This document shows positions 44,655-57,320 of a stretch of 64,000 nt of DNA, piece after piece. The number at the start of each line of letters is the position of its first letter. The first letter of the stretch is position 1. Source of the DNA: Rhizophagus irregularis (lineage: Eukaryota > Glomeromycota > Glomeromycetes > Glomerales > Glomeraceae); the NCBI RefSeq assembly GCF_026210795.1, contig NC_089434.1, positions 4,464,001-4,528,000 of the forward strand. Reading direction: 5' to 3'. The notes under the pieces are model-generated. The model had not been told where the DNA came from, searched no databases, and saw nothing but the letters and a program-made list of their open reading frames with translations. Made by a program: the position numbers and the translations under genes.

Positions 44655-44860
44655 CAGTTAGTGAGTCAGACCTCCATAATTGCACACCCCTTGGGACCAT
44701 ATGCATAATTTTCAAAATAGTGCATTTAAAGAGGGTGTGCATTTATAGAGGTAAAATAATTAGAGATCATATAAGCTTGGGACCGAACCAGAGGGTGCAT
44801 TTAGAGAGGGTATACATAGTGGGTGCAATTATGGAGAGTGCAATTATAGAGGTCTGACTG
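44655..44860. mobile_element. 206-bp pogo/Tigger-like MITE
   Basis: TA duplications (44653-44654, 44861-44862) surround CAGT...ACTG ends. The inverted repeat CAGTCAGACCTCTATAATTG (right, inverted) matches the left end apart from a 7-bp insertion TAGTGAG. Interior GAGGGTGTGCATTTATAGAG-like words are repeated. The 82-codon frame inside is not a gene. Confidence 0.85.
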
Positions 44861-45147
44861 TATTTACCTATTTTGATCGACTATATGTAAATGATTCTAA
44901 GTACGAGAGAAAAATTTTGGGTTACTATTAGTGGATCTTGTGTATCCCTCTTTAGCTAGTAGTCTATCAGCGCGATCATTGTGAACGTCGGTTATTTGAA
45001 TGTGCTTTGACTTTATGCATATTTATTTCTCCCAGATTAAAACATTGTTAATTCCCATAAAAAATTTTTAATTTGCGTCGAATACTTAATGTAGGTGAAT
45101 TAATTTAACAGTTAATTACAGTAAATATAAGATTTACTACGAAATCC

Positions 45148-45262
45148 CGACAATCAGAATCCCGCTACAACACAAATCCGACGCTCACAATCCCGACAAA
45201 TCATAATCCCGAAACTTCAGAATCCAATAACCACATTATTCCCGACATTCATTATCCCGAAA
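45148..45262. repeat. Interspersed AATCCCGACA short repeats
   Basis: About eight copies of AATCCCGAC/ATTATCCCGAAA-type words spaced 14-20 bp apart. It is comparable in style to the CTTCGGCGAAATG repeats at 28065-28232. Confidence 0.7.
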
Positions 45263-45690
45263 CTATCCTCCTAGCAATTGAAATATAATGACATAATATA
45301 GAAATTCTAAAAAATGATTTATTAACATCTTTAATCAGTATATTAAAAAAATAAAAAAATTATTATATCTCTATGACGCAATAATTTAAATTTTTATTGA
45401 ATTTAAAAACAAGATCTTTTTTTTTAAAAAAAAAATTAATCAAAATAAATAAAGTTTACAAAAATTTATGATTTTGCATTTTACAATAAATCATTATATT
45501 TATATTACGTCCATAAAAAAAGTAATAAAAAAAATAGCGTATCAGGATACTCGCTAAATTTATAAGTTAATATTTGGTGCAACATGAAAATATAAATGAA
45601 TTAAATTTAAACTTTTAATTAAATAGGATTTGGATAGGATTTGGATAGAAATATGACGAAGAATAGGGGTATTAAAAAGTGCGCTTAAAT

Positions 45691-45787
45691 CCCTATAAAA
45701 AATTTTCAGAAAAATGATCACGTGTCTGAGTTTCTTCGGAATCAAAACTAGAAAAATGATCATTTATCGGAAATTTTTTTTATAGGG
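45691..45787. mobile_element. 97-bp MITE, CCCTATAAAA group (copy E)
   Basis: The ends CCCTATAAAAAATTTTC and the inverse of CCCTATAAAAAAAATTTCCG share the core CAGAAAAATGATCACGTGTC with copy A. No target duplication is visible (flanks AAT and ACT). Confidence 0.75.
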
Positions 45788-48731
45788 ACTGTAACAATTT
45801 ATTAGAAAGATTCGCCGAAACAATACAAGATTTGATATAAATTCTTAAAATGGATTTTCTTTATTGCATTTTATTTCTTTTAATTCATCTAAATAATTCC
45901 CTGTTGTTAAATTGGATATACAACTTTACTGACTCTTTTGTATCTTGAAACAAAACTATTTGTTACATTTAATATAAAAATATTCGGCATTTGATAGGAA
46001 AAAGAAAATTTATAAGTTAATGCAAATAAATGCATTGTTGGTAACTTCCAAGGATTATTAATGAGCGAGCGATTTTCTGATTTTAGGCATAGTTCATTTA
46101 TAAGAACTAATAATATTTGGTTGCTTGGACATGAACTATCTTTTATACATATATGAATTTATATTAGTATTAAAAAGTTAGATAACCTGATTTAGATTTA
46201 GTACTTAATTGATTTTACCACCCAGTCCAATAAACTAATAACTTGATGATAAGATTTAAATCGACGATTTATTTATTTTATCAATATATTTAACCCACCG
46301 TTGTGATTGGTGATTTCATTAAAACGTTTATAGTTTTAAGAGCGTTATAAAAACGTTGGGAAAGATATAAAATAAAATACATTTAGGAACTATACTAATC
46401 AAATTAAAGGTTAATACGATCACCTTGGCATGGGTTTGGATTTTGGAAAAATTTATAAACCCGGATCTGGGTTTAGGTCGGAACCTCTTTACTTTTACCA
46501 TGTTAAAAACTGAAAAAAGGAAATTCAATTGGCCTACGGTCTTACTATATCGTGAGTTTGGGCTGAAGTACTGTAAAACAATTTGACTAGTAAGACTTCA
46601 GAGAATTTTTTTACTAGTGAGTTTTATAGTTTTATACATACAGTTTATGAAAATTAAATTTATTTGTATCAATTATTAAAATAAACGCTTTCGAAGTTTC
46701 CCGATTTCTTTTATTATAATTGTCTTACGAAATGGAAGAAAAAACATTATCGAAATAAAAAACGTTAAAACGAAAAAAATAAATATCGAATTCTTACAAT
46801 CACTAAACAAAACGCGAGACATGGACCAAAAAAAATCTTATAATATCTTAATTTCTTCTTAAAACATCTTAATTTTTCATTATTAAAAAAAAAAAAAAAT
46901 GACAGTGGTCGGGTACGGAAGTAATGGGTTGGAGAAATGGACGTGTTTTTTCTCTTGCCTCCCGGTCTATTTTACCGCACGTTAAAGACTGGGGGGAAGG
47001 ATTTGTTTCTCCAATTAATTGGGATTCGGATTTGATGTTAATTATTAGTAACACTTTTTTAGCGTTGCTAATTTATTTTTAGGATATAAGGAAAGAATAG
47101 AATTTTAGATCTCTATTTAACAGAAATTATATTTTTTGATAATAATGTTTTTGATAAACATTAATTAGCCAGGAATGTGATACGAGAACAACAGTTACAT
47201 GACCAGATGACCAGACGATGATCATTTTCATTAAGATGCGCGAACGATTGGATAATTGCATTTTCTGTTCATACTATAATGAATGTAACTGGTCCTAAAG
47301 ATTATATAATTAAAAATTAATTAATTATTAAATGTTACAGTTAAAATTGTAAATAACTTATACGAATAAGGTTATTGATATTATCGGATATAAAGTTTGC
47401 ACCGAATAATTTTATTACGGTTGAGGGGTTTGTTTTTTTAAATAGCTACGATAAAGAAAATTCTCACTGAATTGTTTTTATTCTGTGATCAAAACAAGTA
47501 ATATTTGATTGTTCTATTCATGCAAACAAATGACTGGATAATAAAAAGTATAATTCTATGTATGTAACAAAAAATTGGCTGATGAACACTTCGTAGATTC
47601 ACGATTCTTTACGTTCTTATTCTATACTTGGAATCATATTATTTATTGTATTGATTGTATTGAAATAAATAAAATTTTTTTTCGAATTTCCAGATTTCGT
47701 AAGATAAGCAATATTTTGATGTATTGATATAACCTTCAACCCGAATATGATTAAGAGTTTGTTTTTCAAAATATATATGTGTGTGTGTATATATTTGCAA
47801 GTAAATGCTATTGGCTGATTATCAGATGTATGTACGCAAAGCGAATAATTAATTAAATAATGTAAAAATAACTATTTAATATTATTAAATGTATATAATT
47901 AAATACAAATCTCCGTAATTTTTTCTATTTATTTTCACATATCGGAATATCGTTAAACGGAGTTAGAATCATTCAACATGGATAATTTGCGTTCTTATTT
48001 GACATTATATGTGTGAAAATATGCAAGTAATAATATTTTAAAAAAAATTTCTAAAAATACTATAAATGTTGTAATACATCCAAAAATCTAAAATGCGACT
48101 TCTTCAAGTTCTATTAATTATGATAATTGCATATAAAGTTATGTTTAAAACGACAACTAACCTTTTATAGGACAATAAATAAGATTTTAAATAAATTATC
48201 ATTTAGAATTTGATACTTTCCAAATAAATAATTTATAGAATCATATGATATATTTCTTGGCATTTTTATTTCACATGTTTTGTAAATTTCGTGTGGCAAT
48301 TAAATTTTATATTACATTTATTTATTATGTGTAATATTTTATAATCATTTGTCGCGCAAACAAAAATTTTTAAGAATTATTTTTATTCGTTCTATTATAA
48401 AATTAATGTGAATTTACGAGCAAATTATTTTAACTGTAGATGTCACAGGCTCACATGTAAGTTTTTTTCGGAATAACATTTTTAATTCACGAATTCACAC
48501 GGATTACACGTTCTAGATTATATTTTATCAATCACGATTGGTGTCACAGAAAGGTAATCAATAGAATGGGTTCAAATTTTATTCACAAAAAAAATTAATA
48601 CCTTTTTGTGTTGAATTTACAAATAATATATATATGTGTGTGTAGGGACGCATTTATTTATAGTATGGCATTTTTATCAGATGAAGGAAAATATATAAAA
48701 AAAATGCAAGTATTAAACCATCTTTAAAGAT
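45788..48731. other. Region without a supported gene
   Basis: AT-rich. A plus-strand open patch at about 46914-47082 (SGTEVMGWRNGRVFSLASRS and so on) is composition-rich but unrecognised, and the opposite strand is open too. A small (TG)n/(TA)n run lies at 47768-47790. Confidence 0.35.
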
Positions 48732-48735
48732 ATTT

Positions 48736-48892
48736 GGGCGCTTTGCAGTAGAAAAGGACGAAACTACTAAAAAAATTCAAATTTTCTTTTATATACCAAA
48801 AATATTCTAAATGCTATAATTTGTTCAGATTTTATATTAACTCATTTTTTATTTTTTTTAGTAGTTTTGTCCCTTTCTACTGCAAAGCGCCC
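48736..48892. mobile_element. 157-bp MITE with GGGCGCTTTGCAG ends
   Basis: Inverted repeats of about 40 bp (GGGCGCTTTGCAGTAGAAA at the tip; one or two mismatches) around an AT-rich centre. Flanks carry ATTT on both sides (48732-48735 and 48893-48896). The tips and short duplication resemble PIF/Harbinger-derived MITEs, though the length of the duplication is ambiguous in AT-rich DNA. Confidence 0.8.
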
Positions 48893-49229
48893 ATTTATCG
48901 ACATCTCGAATTCCTTATCTGACAACATGTTTTTAACATGCATGTAGTAGATCTATTGTATCCCATGTGAAAGTTTTTATTCGACAATCATAATATATTA
49001 ACATAAAAGAAAATTTTGAAATTTCACGATATTTAAAAAATATTTTTCTATCGCGATAAGCTTTTTTTTCTGAGATAAAAGAAAGAAGTAATAATTTACC
49101 TAAATTTGATTTTTTTTTTGATTATTAATTTATAAAAACTACATTTGGCAAGTCTTTTTAAAAAATGAAGATAAGAATAAAAAATAAAACTAAAACTAGT
49201 AAATAACCTCATTAAACAACAAAGAATAT

Positions 49230-49735
49230 TGGTTGTCATAACGCCAATATGCATTCATTAGAGTTTCCGAATGTACATATTTTTTTAAAATTATCAATAA
49301 ATTATCATTCGGAATTAGTAAAAAAAAAAAGATTTTAAGAGTTCTCATGACATTTTTTTTTTTTTGTGTATGCGAAATAATTTGTAAAATTATGCAATCC
49401 ATTTCCTGTAATGTTTCACATACTCACATATGTTTGCATCGTAATTTGATTTAAAATATAGAATACTTTTATAATAACAACATAAAAATAATTTTTTTGA
49501 TCCATGTTCTTTGTTCTTTTACAGAGCTTTATTATCATAATATGATATTATTTCAACCAAACTTCTCCTTTGCATATTTGCGTAATTGTTTATAGACGCT
49601 TAGAACAAATTTATGGAATCTCTTTATCATATCCTCATTATAAACCAAAAGAAAATTGGAAATTTCGGCCCGCATTAGGATTTTTTTGGCCTGCATTATT
49701 ATGATCTTTACCGGAATTGTAAAGGCTTATTTTCA
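49230..49735. repeat. Single-arm relative of the fold-back element
   Basis: ACGCCAATATGCATTCATTA, TAGAGTTTCCGAATG, TTTCACATACTCACATATGT and TTAGAACAAATTTATGGAAT follow the right arm of 17636-19085 in order. Confidence 0.55.
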
Positions 49736-51960
49736 GTTCATCTGTAAAAAAAAGTTACATATGAAAGAAATAAATCTTCCTTATCTCCTTTATTGACTCG
49801 TTCATATTTTGCGGGAGAAAACGTTTCACAATAAATCAAATAAATATTTTTTTCAATATAATTATTTACAGTACGTTGATAACAGTTGATAATTCTATAT
49901 TGTATATAATATATACTTGTATCACAATTCACAGATCCGCATAGCAACAGAATTTTCGAGTTTTTTTTTTGGCTACATAATTTGAAATGATTATCTGACT
50001 AACCATTTTTCTTTCTGGCTAATCAATCTTTTTTTTATATAATTTCAAAAAATTACTTGAGCCGATTGTTATTGAATTTTCGTCTAGTATGATGTTAACT
50101 TGTTACTCTCCAAGTTTTTGAAAATTTTAAAAAGTATCTCGTTCAGTTTGTTAAAAGACTTCTTACAATTCATAAACTCCTTTTTACAATTAACTTATTT
50201 TAGACACATTTTCTTGATATCTATGAAGGAAGAATGATACTTCTGATGAGAGGTTAATGTGGAGAGGTTGTTATTTGAAATAAAAGCGATAGGCGAGATC
50301 TTTCTTAGAATGAATTTAGATCATTTATATAATTTACAGAAATAATTTGAAATAAGAATTTTGAGACAATGATGAATTTTTGTGTGAATCTCATAAAAAA
50401 TATTGATGATCCGAATGATCCATGTTCTAAAATGTGGAATATTCACGGAATTTTCGAAAAAAATTTTTTGTAAGTTGATTTTTTTGCTTTTTCGAATTTT
50501 TTTTAATTTAATGTAGGAAAAGGAAATTTTGTAATTTAAAGACGAGAATGAATATTTTGTATGGATTTGCGTATTTGTTATTTTGAAATGTTTTTTTTTT
50601 TTTGTAATTTCGCTAAGAAATTCAAATGAAAAAGGTTCTTACTTAAAAATAGACTTATTGAAACGTTTAATCATGAGATCATCGCGAGAAATAGTTTTTG
50701 AAAGAAAGAAAAATTCCCCTTATAAAATGCGTTACTTGTTTCGAGCCATTATTTTTGTAATTAAATTAATAAATCAAATTATTTTTGTAAGATTAAAAAT
50801 TTATGAAACAAAAATTTCCATGATTGTCATTTTAAGATGACGACATATCACATTTTCTAATGATAGAATCTACTTTAATTATTTGATGCGACCTTAACTC
50901 CACCCAGAATACATCATGCACACAAGCAACAAATTGCACTTTATCAATCTTAATCATTCACTTACTTTTTCATACCAGGCTCCTAATAAAATATTGATCC
51001 CCAGTATCATCATTTATAATTAATTGCGAAATTTATGTGATTGCATTACCATTTTATCATTTTTATCATTAAGCGAACCATAATAACCGAATGGTGATTA
51101 TGGAATACGGATGTTTCAGAAACAGGTAAATAATGTCACGATAAGCTAAACTCATCTAATATCTTTATTATCAAAATAAGTAATAACAGATAAAAATCTC
51201 TGAAAATTTTTACCAAAATACACGTTAGGAGTTTTTATTAAAATAAGAAATTCAGAATAGGACCAAAACCTAAATGTTAATGGCCGGAAAGTAACTTATA
51301 TTTTTAAATGCACGATCATGAGAAATACTACACATAATATTAATTTCAAACTAATTTACAGTACAATTAAAAATTTAATTTCAGTACGGGTTATATCGAT
51401 TAATTTATATTAAATTCTTTTTTATTAATCAAGGTTTTTCGAAAGTATCGGAAATCATAAAAAAGATTTTAGATTCCGTAGTGAAGTTTAATTTACTCAT
51501 AGGATCGAAATTATTGTCAAATCGTTTATTGTAAAATGTTTCATCAGAAAGATTCGTAGAATAAATTTATTGAGTATCGTACAAAATATATCAATGTAGC
51601 GTGACATTCTAAATATAGTTTACAAAATAATAGAAAGATTATTTAGTATAGACCCACCCCTTATAGCAAGATATTTTTTATATAATCACATAAGATATAA
51701 TTTGCGATTTATACAAAAAAATTTTATTATATAATTTTAAATAAAATATTAATAAATTTAATAGTAAATAATTGTATCATTAACGTGATTACCTTTTTAA
51801 TGAATTTTTGATTGTAATAATTGAATGAAAATTCATTATAACTGAAATCATTGTTAACTTTCAATAATAAATGCATCCCACCCACCTCCTAATTTATACC
51901 TTAATTTGAAAATTACGAGTACCCCATTTTATTATAACTGTAAAAATTAAATTTGCATTA
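49736..51960. other. Region without a gene
   Basis: AT-rich. An 85-codon frame at 50583-50840 has no recognisable motif. The right part should contain the 3' end of the Tigger element; TTATAATAAAATGGGGTACT (minus strand, near 51921) could be a remnant of its terminus. Confidence 0.35.
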
Positions 51961-51965
51961 CCCTA

Positions 51966-53430
51966 TTACATTAAACAAATAAAAAAAATACAATTATTCC
52001 ATACCACAACCATTAAAAAATAAATTAAGTGTACCTTGCTTTTTCGAATTAAACTAAATATTTTCTCCATTATATCATTTTGTTGCTCAAAAAAATTAAT
52101 AAAAGTTTCCGGTCCACTAACTGCTTTTTTTACCGATATTGCAGGTATTTCGTCATCATTTACTTCTTGATTAATCAGCTTGTACCAAATTAATAATTTC
52201 TTCATCAGTAAGGTCGAATTTCATGATCAAGTATCTTAAAATATTCTATTACATCATCGGACTCTGGCAAACGATTAAGAAGACTTTCTTCATCTACATC
52301 ATAATTATCATAAGATGGATTTTAATCTAATAATTTCGTATTTTTTTTTGAGTAACATTATTTCATCCTTCAGCAATATAATCAATGGACTCCTTAGTTA
52401 ATATTTGTTTCTAATATAATAATTAATATTAATTAAAAAATAGTTTTATAACTTACTTTACATAATCTATTCCAGGGTCAAATTGACGAATTAAACGTTT
52501 ACAAAACTCCTGCTTGTACTTGATTTTAAAACTATGAATAATACCCGCATCCATAGGTTGAAGATGAGCTTTTGTATTTGGTGGTGCCTATGATTTTGAC
52601 TTGATTCTTGTTCGTTATCTATCATTTCCTCATTATTAATATCATCATCATCTTTTTCATGTCTTATTAGATTAAAATGGGAGCCTGCATTATCAATAAG
52701 TAGTAAACTCTTTCAATATAATGTACGAAAATAATTATCTAAATGCTTTAATCATTCAATAAAAATATCAAAACTCATCTATGCTTTTGAATTAGCACGA
52801 TAAATCACAGGAAGAGCCAAATTGTTAAAATTTTTAAGGCATCGAGGGTTAATTTATGAGAGCCCGTAGCATTAGCATAAAAAGAACAGAACCCAGCTTT
52901 TATCCTATAAATAAATAAAAAATCAATAACTAATTGTAATTAAATAATAAATTAATTTTTTTTATTATATTTTATAATATAAAATTGAAATATTCTTACT
53001 TTTTTACGTTCAGCAACTGCTCCAGTACTAAGTGTTTGATTTGGTTCCATTCAAAAAAAAAGGCCTGTCTCATCTGCATTATAAATATCTTCATCATATT
53101 TAGCCAAAAATGCACGTAAACGTATACGTTCCTCTGAAAAACCTTCAAGCGGTGCACTTTTAGCTTTCCCTGAAACATGAATTTCTTGAAGACTATTACG
53201 CAATTTAAATCTACACACCCATCCATTAGCACAACTTTCAATATTTAACCTAGTCTAACCCTTTTTAAAGGAACTCCACTAGCTAAGTCCAAATTTGCAT
53301 AGCCAATATCAAGTTCTGAAACTGAACAGAACGTTGCCAAAAAGTACGTGCAGTCTGTGAAGTAGAAAGTGCTTCTACCCATTTTTGATGATCCTTCCAC
53401 GTTTATTAATGGTCGTTCTTTGGATATCTA
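51966..53430 (-). pseudogene. Tigger/pogo-type (DDE_1) transposase, decayed
   Basis: CENP-B-related transposase read on the minus strand. CENPB-type HTH remnants (ANGWVCRFKLRN) are followed by EIHVSGKAKSAPLEGFSEE, then YNADETGLFF with the first catalytic aspartate, and PNQTLSTGAV. Next comes an intron of about 95 bp (donor GTAAG near 53000, acceptor TTTATAG near 52907). Then ANATGSHKLT, KNFNNLALPVIYRANSKA, LLLIDNAGSHFNLI with the second aspartate, PMDAGII-like residues near 52550, and QEFCKRLIRQFDPGIDYVK. The C-terminal segment is YDVDEESLLNRLPESDDVIE and VNDDEIPAISVKKAVSG. At least three stops replace tryptophan or similar codons (52779-52781 TAG, 52752-52754 TGA, 52713-52715 TGA). It is not functional. 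Its likely non-autonomous relatives are the CAGT...ACTG MITEs in this window. Confidence 0.88.
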
Positions 53431-53589
53431 GTCCAGGATATTTGTATTAAAAAATCACCTTGACTTAACTAAAATATAATTTTTATAATTTTTCATAATG
53501 CGAAATTGAGATTTGGCAAATCATCAACAAACATTCAGTGAGTAATATTGGTAAAAATATATTATAAATATTATTACAATTGAAATTGC

Positions 53590-53960
53590 AATTATTTGAT
53601 TCATAATTAAATCCAAACAAAAGAAAATTTCTGAATTTCCACTGAAATCCATGTCCCAGATCTGACTAAAATGAAAAAGTTGAAATGTTAGTTTCGTTAA
53701 AATTAACAAAATTAAAAAAAATATCTTCCGATTTCTCACCAAGAAAAATCTTCGTGAATTACTGAATTCACACATCCATACTCGTCTAAAAAAAAGAAAA
53801 GAACGAAATGTTAGAAACATTTCGTTAAATGAAAAAAATTAAAAAAAATATTCGTTTTCCCACCGAAATCCACATTCTACCGTCTGAAAAAAAGAAAATT
53901 TTCGAATTTTATAAGTTCAGGCATATTAAAAAAAAAAGAATAAAATTTTGAATGTTAAAA
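53590..53960 (-). repeat. Tandem micro-exon-like array (3 units)
   Basis: On the minus strand the units are TTTTTTTCAG, then ACGGTAGAATGTGGATTTCG, then GTGGGAAAACG; TTTTTTTTAG, then a block of about 45 nt beginning ACGAGTATGGATG, then GTGAGAAATCGG; and CATTTTAG, then TCAGATCTGGGACATGG and onward. Spacing is about 90-120 bp, with A-rich spacers. The layout copies the arrays at 10430, 14990 and 29520, although the block sequences differ. Confidence 0.5.
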
Positions 53961-53984
53961 TGTGTTTCGGTAGAATAAATAGAC

Positions 53985-55390
53985 TAAGGCACTAAGCAGA
54001 CAAAGTATTACGGCATGGGATTGCGTGGTACTATTCAATATTAGATGCGTCGTAGAGCTGAATTATTAGATCTGATAAAACAGATAAGGTCTCAGAGAAT
54101 GATTTTCTTTACATTTAGCGCAGATATACATTAGCAAGACCTACATAATCTAATGCCTAATGGAGAAAATTCTGTAAACACAGAAACAGCCCAGGAAGCT
54201 GCCTAAAGATCTCATAGATAATCTCCATATTGCTGCATGGTTCTTTGAAAAGCGATTTAAATTTTTTTTTTTGAGAAAGTGTTAATTCTTAAATGGGGAT
54301 TAGTTGACTAGTGGTATCAACATCATCATGGTAGTGTTCATGTTCATCAGTTCATGGCATAGCCAAGCGAAAATAAGCACCAGAAATTGATTGAAAAAAT
54401 ATGAAAAATAATGATGAAATAATGGAAGTAGTAGTACATTGCTTGGATTCTTTAGTTACAACAATCAACCTATGCCAAAAGCGCTCTGAAGACCCTTAAT
54501 GATGATATGCAGGACTACGCAATATGCCTTTTATCAAAAAGATGTGATCATGAAACACCAGAAATGTGGTGCTCTCGTATTTGCTGAATTGATCGATAAT
54601 AATGGTCACCTAGAACTAACAACTGCTAGAATGATCCACTTATAAATCCATTCAATTACAGGGATGGAGGGCAAATGTTGATTTGAAGCCATCCTTACCA
54701 CATGCTGCTTTACAGTATGTTTCTAAGTATGCTAGTGAAGCAAAACCACGGTCCTTAGGGCCCTTAGCCTTTTCAGAAGTGTTGGACGAAGCTCTAATGA
54801 TAACCCAATGATCCAGCTGTTAAAGCATTTCTCATTCGCACAGTCAAAGAACGTGATTTTTCGGTGCAAGAAACTTGTCATCATCTTCAATTACCGCTCT
54901 ATCATAGTAGCCGAAATTTTGTTAGTCTAAAACTTAACAAAGAAGCGAATCGACAGCTTCGTGATAGTAATGAAAATGATGAGAACAATGGAAATAGATC
55001 TCTCACCTCTACAAAGATATCGGCCGAACTTGGGGAACTTTCATTGTTCAAATTGGATCAGCAATATAAATTAGTAAAAGGCAACTGGGTAGAATGCTCT
55101 GGTGAAAACATTGTACGTATTTAGCCACGTCCACCTCCCATTCGAAATGGTCCCCAGTGGGAGGAATTTTGTCGTATAAAAGTCCTCCTACACGTTCGTT
55201 ATAGAGACCTTCTTAGCCTCACAGAGAATCACATTCTTTCATGGATTGATCTATCAATATGATGGAAAGTCTACACGATCCGATTGGATGACGCGAATTC
55301 CAGAAAATATTCCTGAATCAGAAAGAAAAACTTCTTCAGAATTCATCAATGTTATAACAACATAGGAAGAAGTGGATAAAATAAATTTGA
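53985..55390 (+). pseudogene. Helitron Rep (HUH endonuclease) region, decayed
   Basis: Helitrons transpose by rolling-circle replication with a Rep-helicase protein. Visible pieces of the Helitron_like_N domain in order: GLRGTIQY, MRRRAELLDLIKQIRSQRMI, FFTFSADIH-stop-QDLHNLMPNGE (stop in place of the family W, 54132-54134), AAWFFEKRFK, KWGLVD-stop-WYQHHHGSVHVHQFM (HVH is the HUH motif; stop 54309-54311). Further on are NDPLINPFNY, GWRANVDLKPSLPHAALQYV and SKYASEAKPRSLGPLAFSEV. An 87-codon open part (54864-55124) has YHSSRNFVSLKLNKEANRQL, followed after a TAG by PRPPPIRNGPQWEEFCRIKV and LLHVRYRDLLSLTEN. The helicase core is missing; a C-terminal helicase scrap on the same strand lies at 57535-57810. 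Confidence 0.88.
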
Positions 55391-55990
55391 ATATGAAACC
55401 TCCAAGTTAAAAAAAAAATAAAAATAAATTAATTAAAATTAATTAAAAACAAATTAAAGACTCACCCTCGATATTTAAAACTGACATTGGAGATAATGGT
55501 ATATCCACGAGGAATCTTAAATGATGCAATGAAACTTTTAGATTTAGTTGCTGATAATTAAAATTGCCAGATGAAACATATCCATAAGCGTGTTCAAGTT
55601 GAAAAAAAAATACTCATCCACATTTAACCGACACACTGCCACCATGGTCCACGACACGTCGACACCACGTTATGTAGAATTTATACATGTACTTTCACGT
55701 GATTAAATATTTCAAAAGATTTTTATTTAAAAATAAAAAATAAAATAAATTCATTAAATTTATTAAATTTCTAATTTACTTAATTTGTTGATCGACTTCC
55801 CGCATACACCTATAGATTGCCTTCGTTCATGTATTTCACAATTCCTTCTCCCTCTCATACATAAAAACGATATTGTATTGGATTATAAAATTTTCCACTT
55901 CATTTCATCCCTGTTAGATCAACTAATCAACTATAACGCTTCATGTAATATGCTCAGAGCCCGCATTTGTGAGTATGGCGGCAAGCCATT
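55391..55990. other. Region without a supported gene
   Basis: It holds a 71-codon plus-strand frame at 55785-56000 (LIDFPHTPIDCLRSCISQFL and so on) that is unrecognised and overlaps the end of the minus-strand kinase remnant. TTCACGTGATTAAA lies at 55692. Confidence 0.35.
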
Positions 55991-57320
55991 TATGATATAG
56001 AAAAAAGCAATTAGAAAGAAGTAATTCGACTGCTTTTTCCTTAAATCCATGAACATTTGATTGAATTTCCATTGACATGTCTCCAGGTTGTAATTCAGGT
56101 ATAGAATCGTTCGCGAGAATCTCCTTTCATCACGTTGTCCTTTGCAGTATAACAAGAATTTGTGGATTCTGTTCATAAATGATGACAGGAAGAGATATAT
56201 AAGTAAATAAATATAAAGTATATGTGTGTGTAAGCACATTTATAATTTAACCAATTAGAGAATAAATAATTCGTAGATTATAATTAAGATTATATTATAT
56301 TTACCGGTATAAATTTTACATAATCTTCAGGTGTATTAGGAACAGGTGTCTCCAAATAAAAGCATTTTTAACGGGAAATGTCCACTGGATATTTCCCATA
56401 ATAGTACACTAATGCATACTTATTGGGAAGATTGGACAAACCAAGATTTGCTAATTTAATATTTTGATGAATTAACATCATAATATTGTAGTGCTATTAT
56501 CAGATGCAATAAATAACAAATATTAAAATTATAATATAATAACAATATAACAATATAAAATAAGAAAAATAAGAATGTAAAACAAACGAAATTTACCAAA
56601 TCATCTTTCTTGACACTAAGAGTACCATCATCAGAAGTTTATTTAAAAAAAAAAAATTATTTTAGGTCTGTATATATATATATATCAAAAATATTTAAAA
56701 GAATTCATTATACCTCTCATATAGAGTCCTAATTCTTGAGGTAGAAATTCCACGCAGAAATTATAATTAACGTCAACATGATCCATGGAAGTATGGATCA
56801 TTTTCATTTTCAAATGGTCTTTCTTTTCTTTTACGATTTATTTCAGATGCTCCTATTCCTCTGATGGTTCTTATCCGCGGTATTTGCATCCAATTTATCG
56901 TTGGCTGTGAAGCTGCGGATTTGTCCATACCGCAAGAACTTTCCCTCAAGATCTAAGTACAAACCTCCATATAATCACCCTCAAATCTTGACATTAAAAG
57001 TACCGCCATCAGCGTATTCTAGCGAAGTTTATTTAAAAAAAAATTATTTTAGGTCTAAGGTAATTATATTTTGTGTATATATATATCAAAAATATTTAAA
57101 AGAATTCATTATACCTCTTATATACATTAAGAGAACCGCCATCAGCGTATTCTAACGAAGTTTATTTTTTAAAAAAATTTAAAGGTAATTATATTATGTA
57201 TATATCTATATCAAAAATATTTAAAAGAATTCATTATACCTCTTATATATCACAAATCTTGACACTAAGAGTACCGCCCGCAATCAGCGTATTCTAACGA
57301 AATTTATTTAAAAAAAATAA
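55990..57320 (-). pseudogene. Protein kinase pseudogene (TKL/Sel1-type) with repeated hinge exon
   Basis: Minus strand. Several blocks carry the kinase hinge LEYADGGTL or LEYADGGSL (near 57285, 57155, 57020 and a worn copy near 56625), each followed by a GT donor AG|GTATAATGAATTC. Downstream, KLANLGLSNLPNK stands where DFGLS is expected, with the metal-binding aspartate changed to asparagine. It then jumps to VYYYGKYPVDIS and ETPVPNTPEDYVKFIP, the C-lobe tail before the CWDxEPxxRP motif, ending at a GTAAAT donor. DSIPELQPGDMSMEIQSNVH (about 56105-56045) may be the linker that follows. Key catalytic parts are missing. It lies between the two Helitron pieces but on the opposite strand. Confidence 0.75.

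Noticed and set aside
47760-47800. Small (TA)/(TG) run as a telomere- or centromere-like repeat
   Set aside because: Too short; an ordinary microsatellite.
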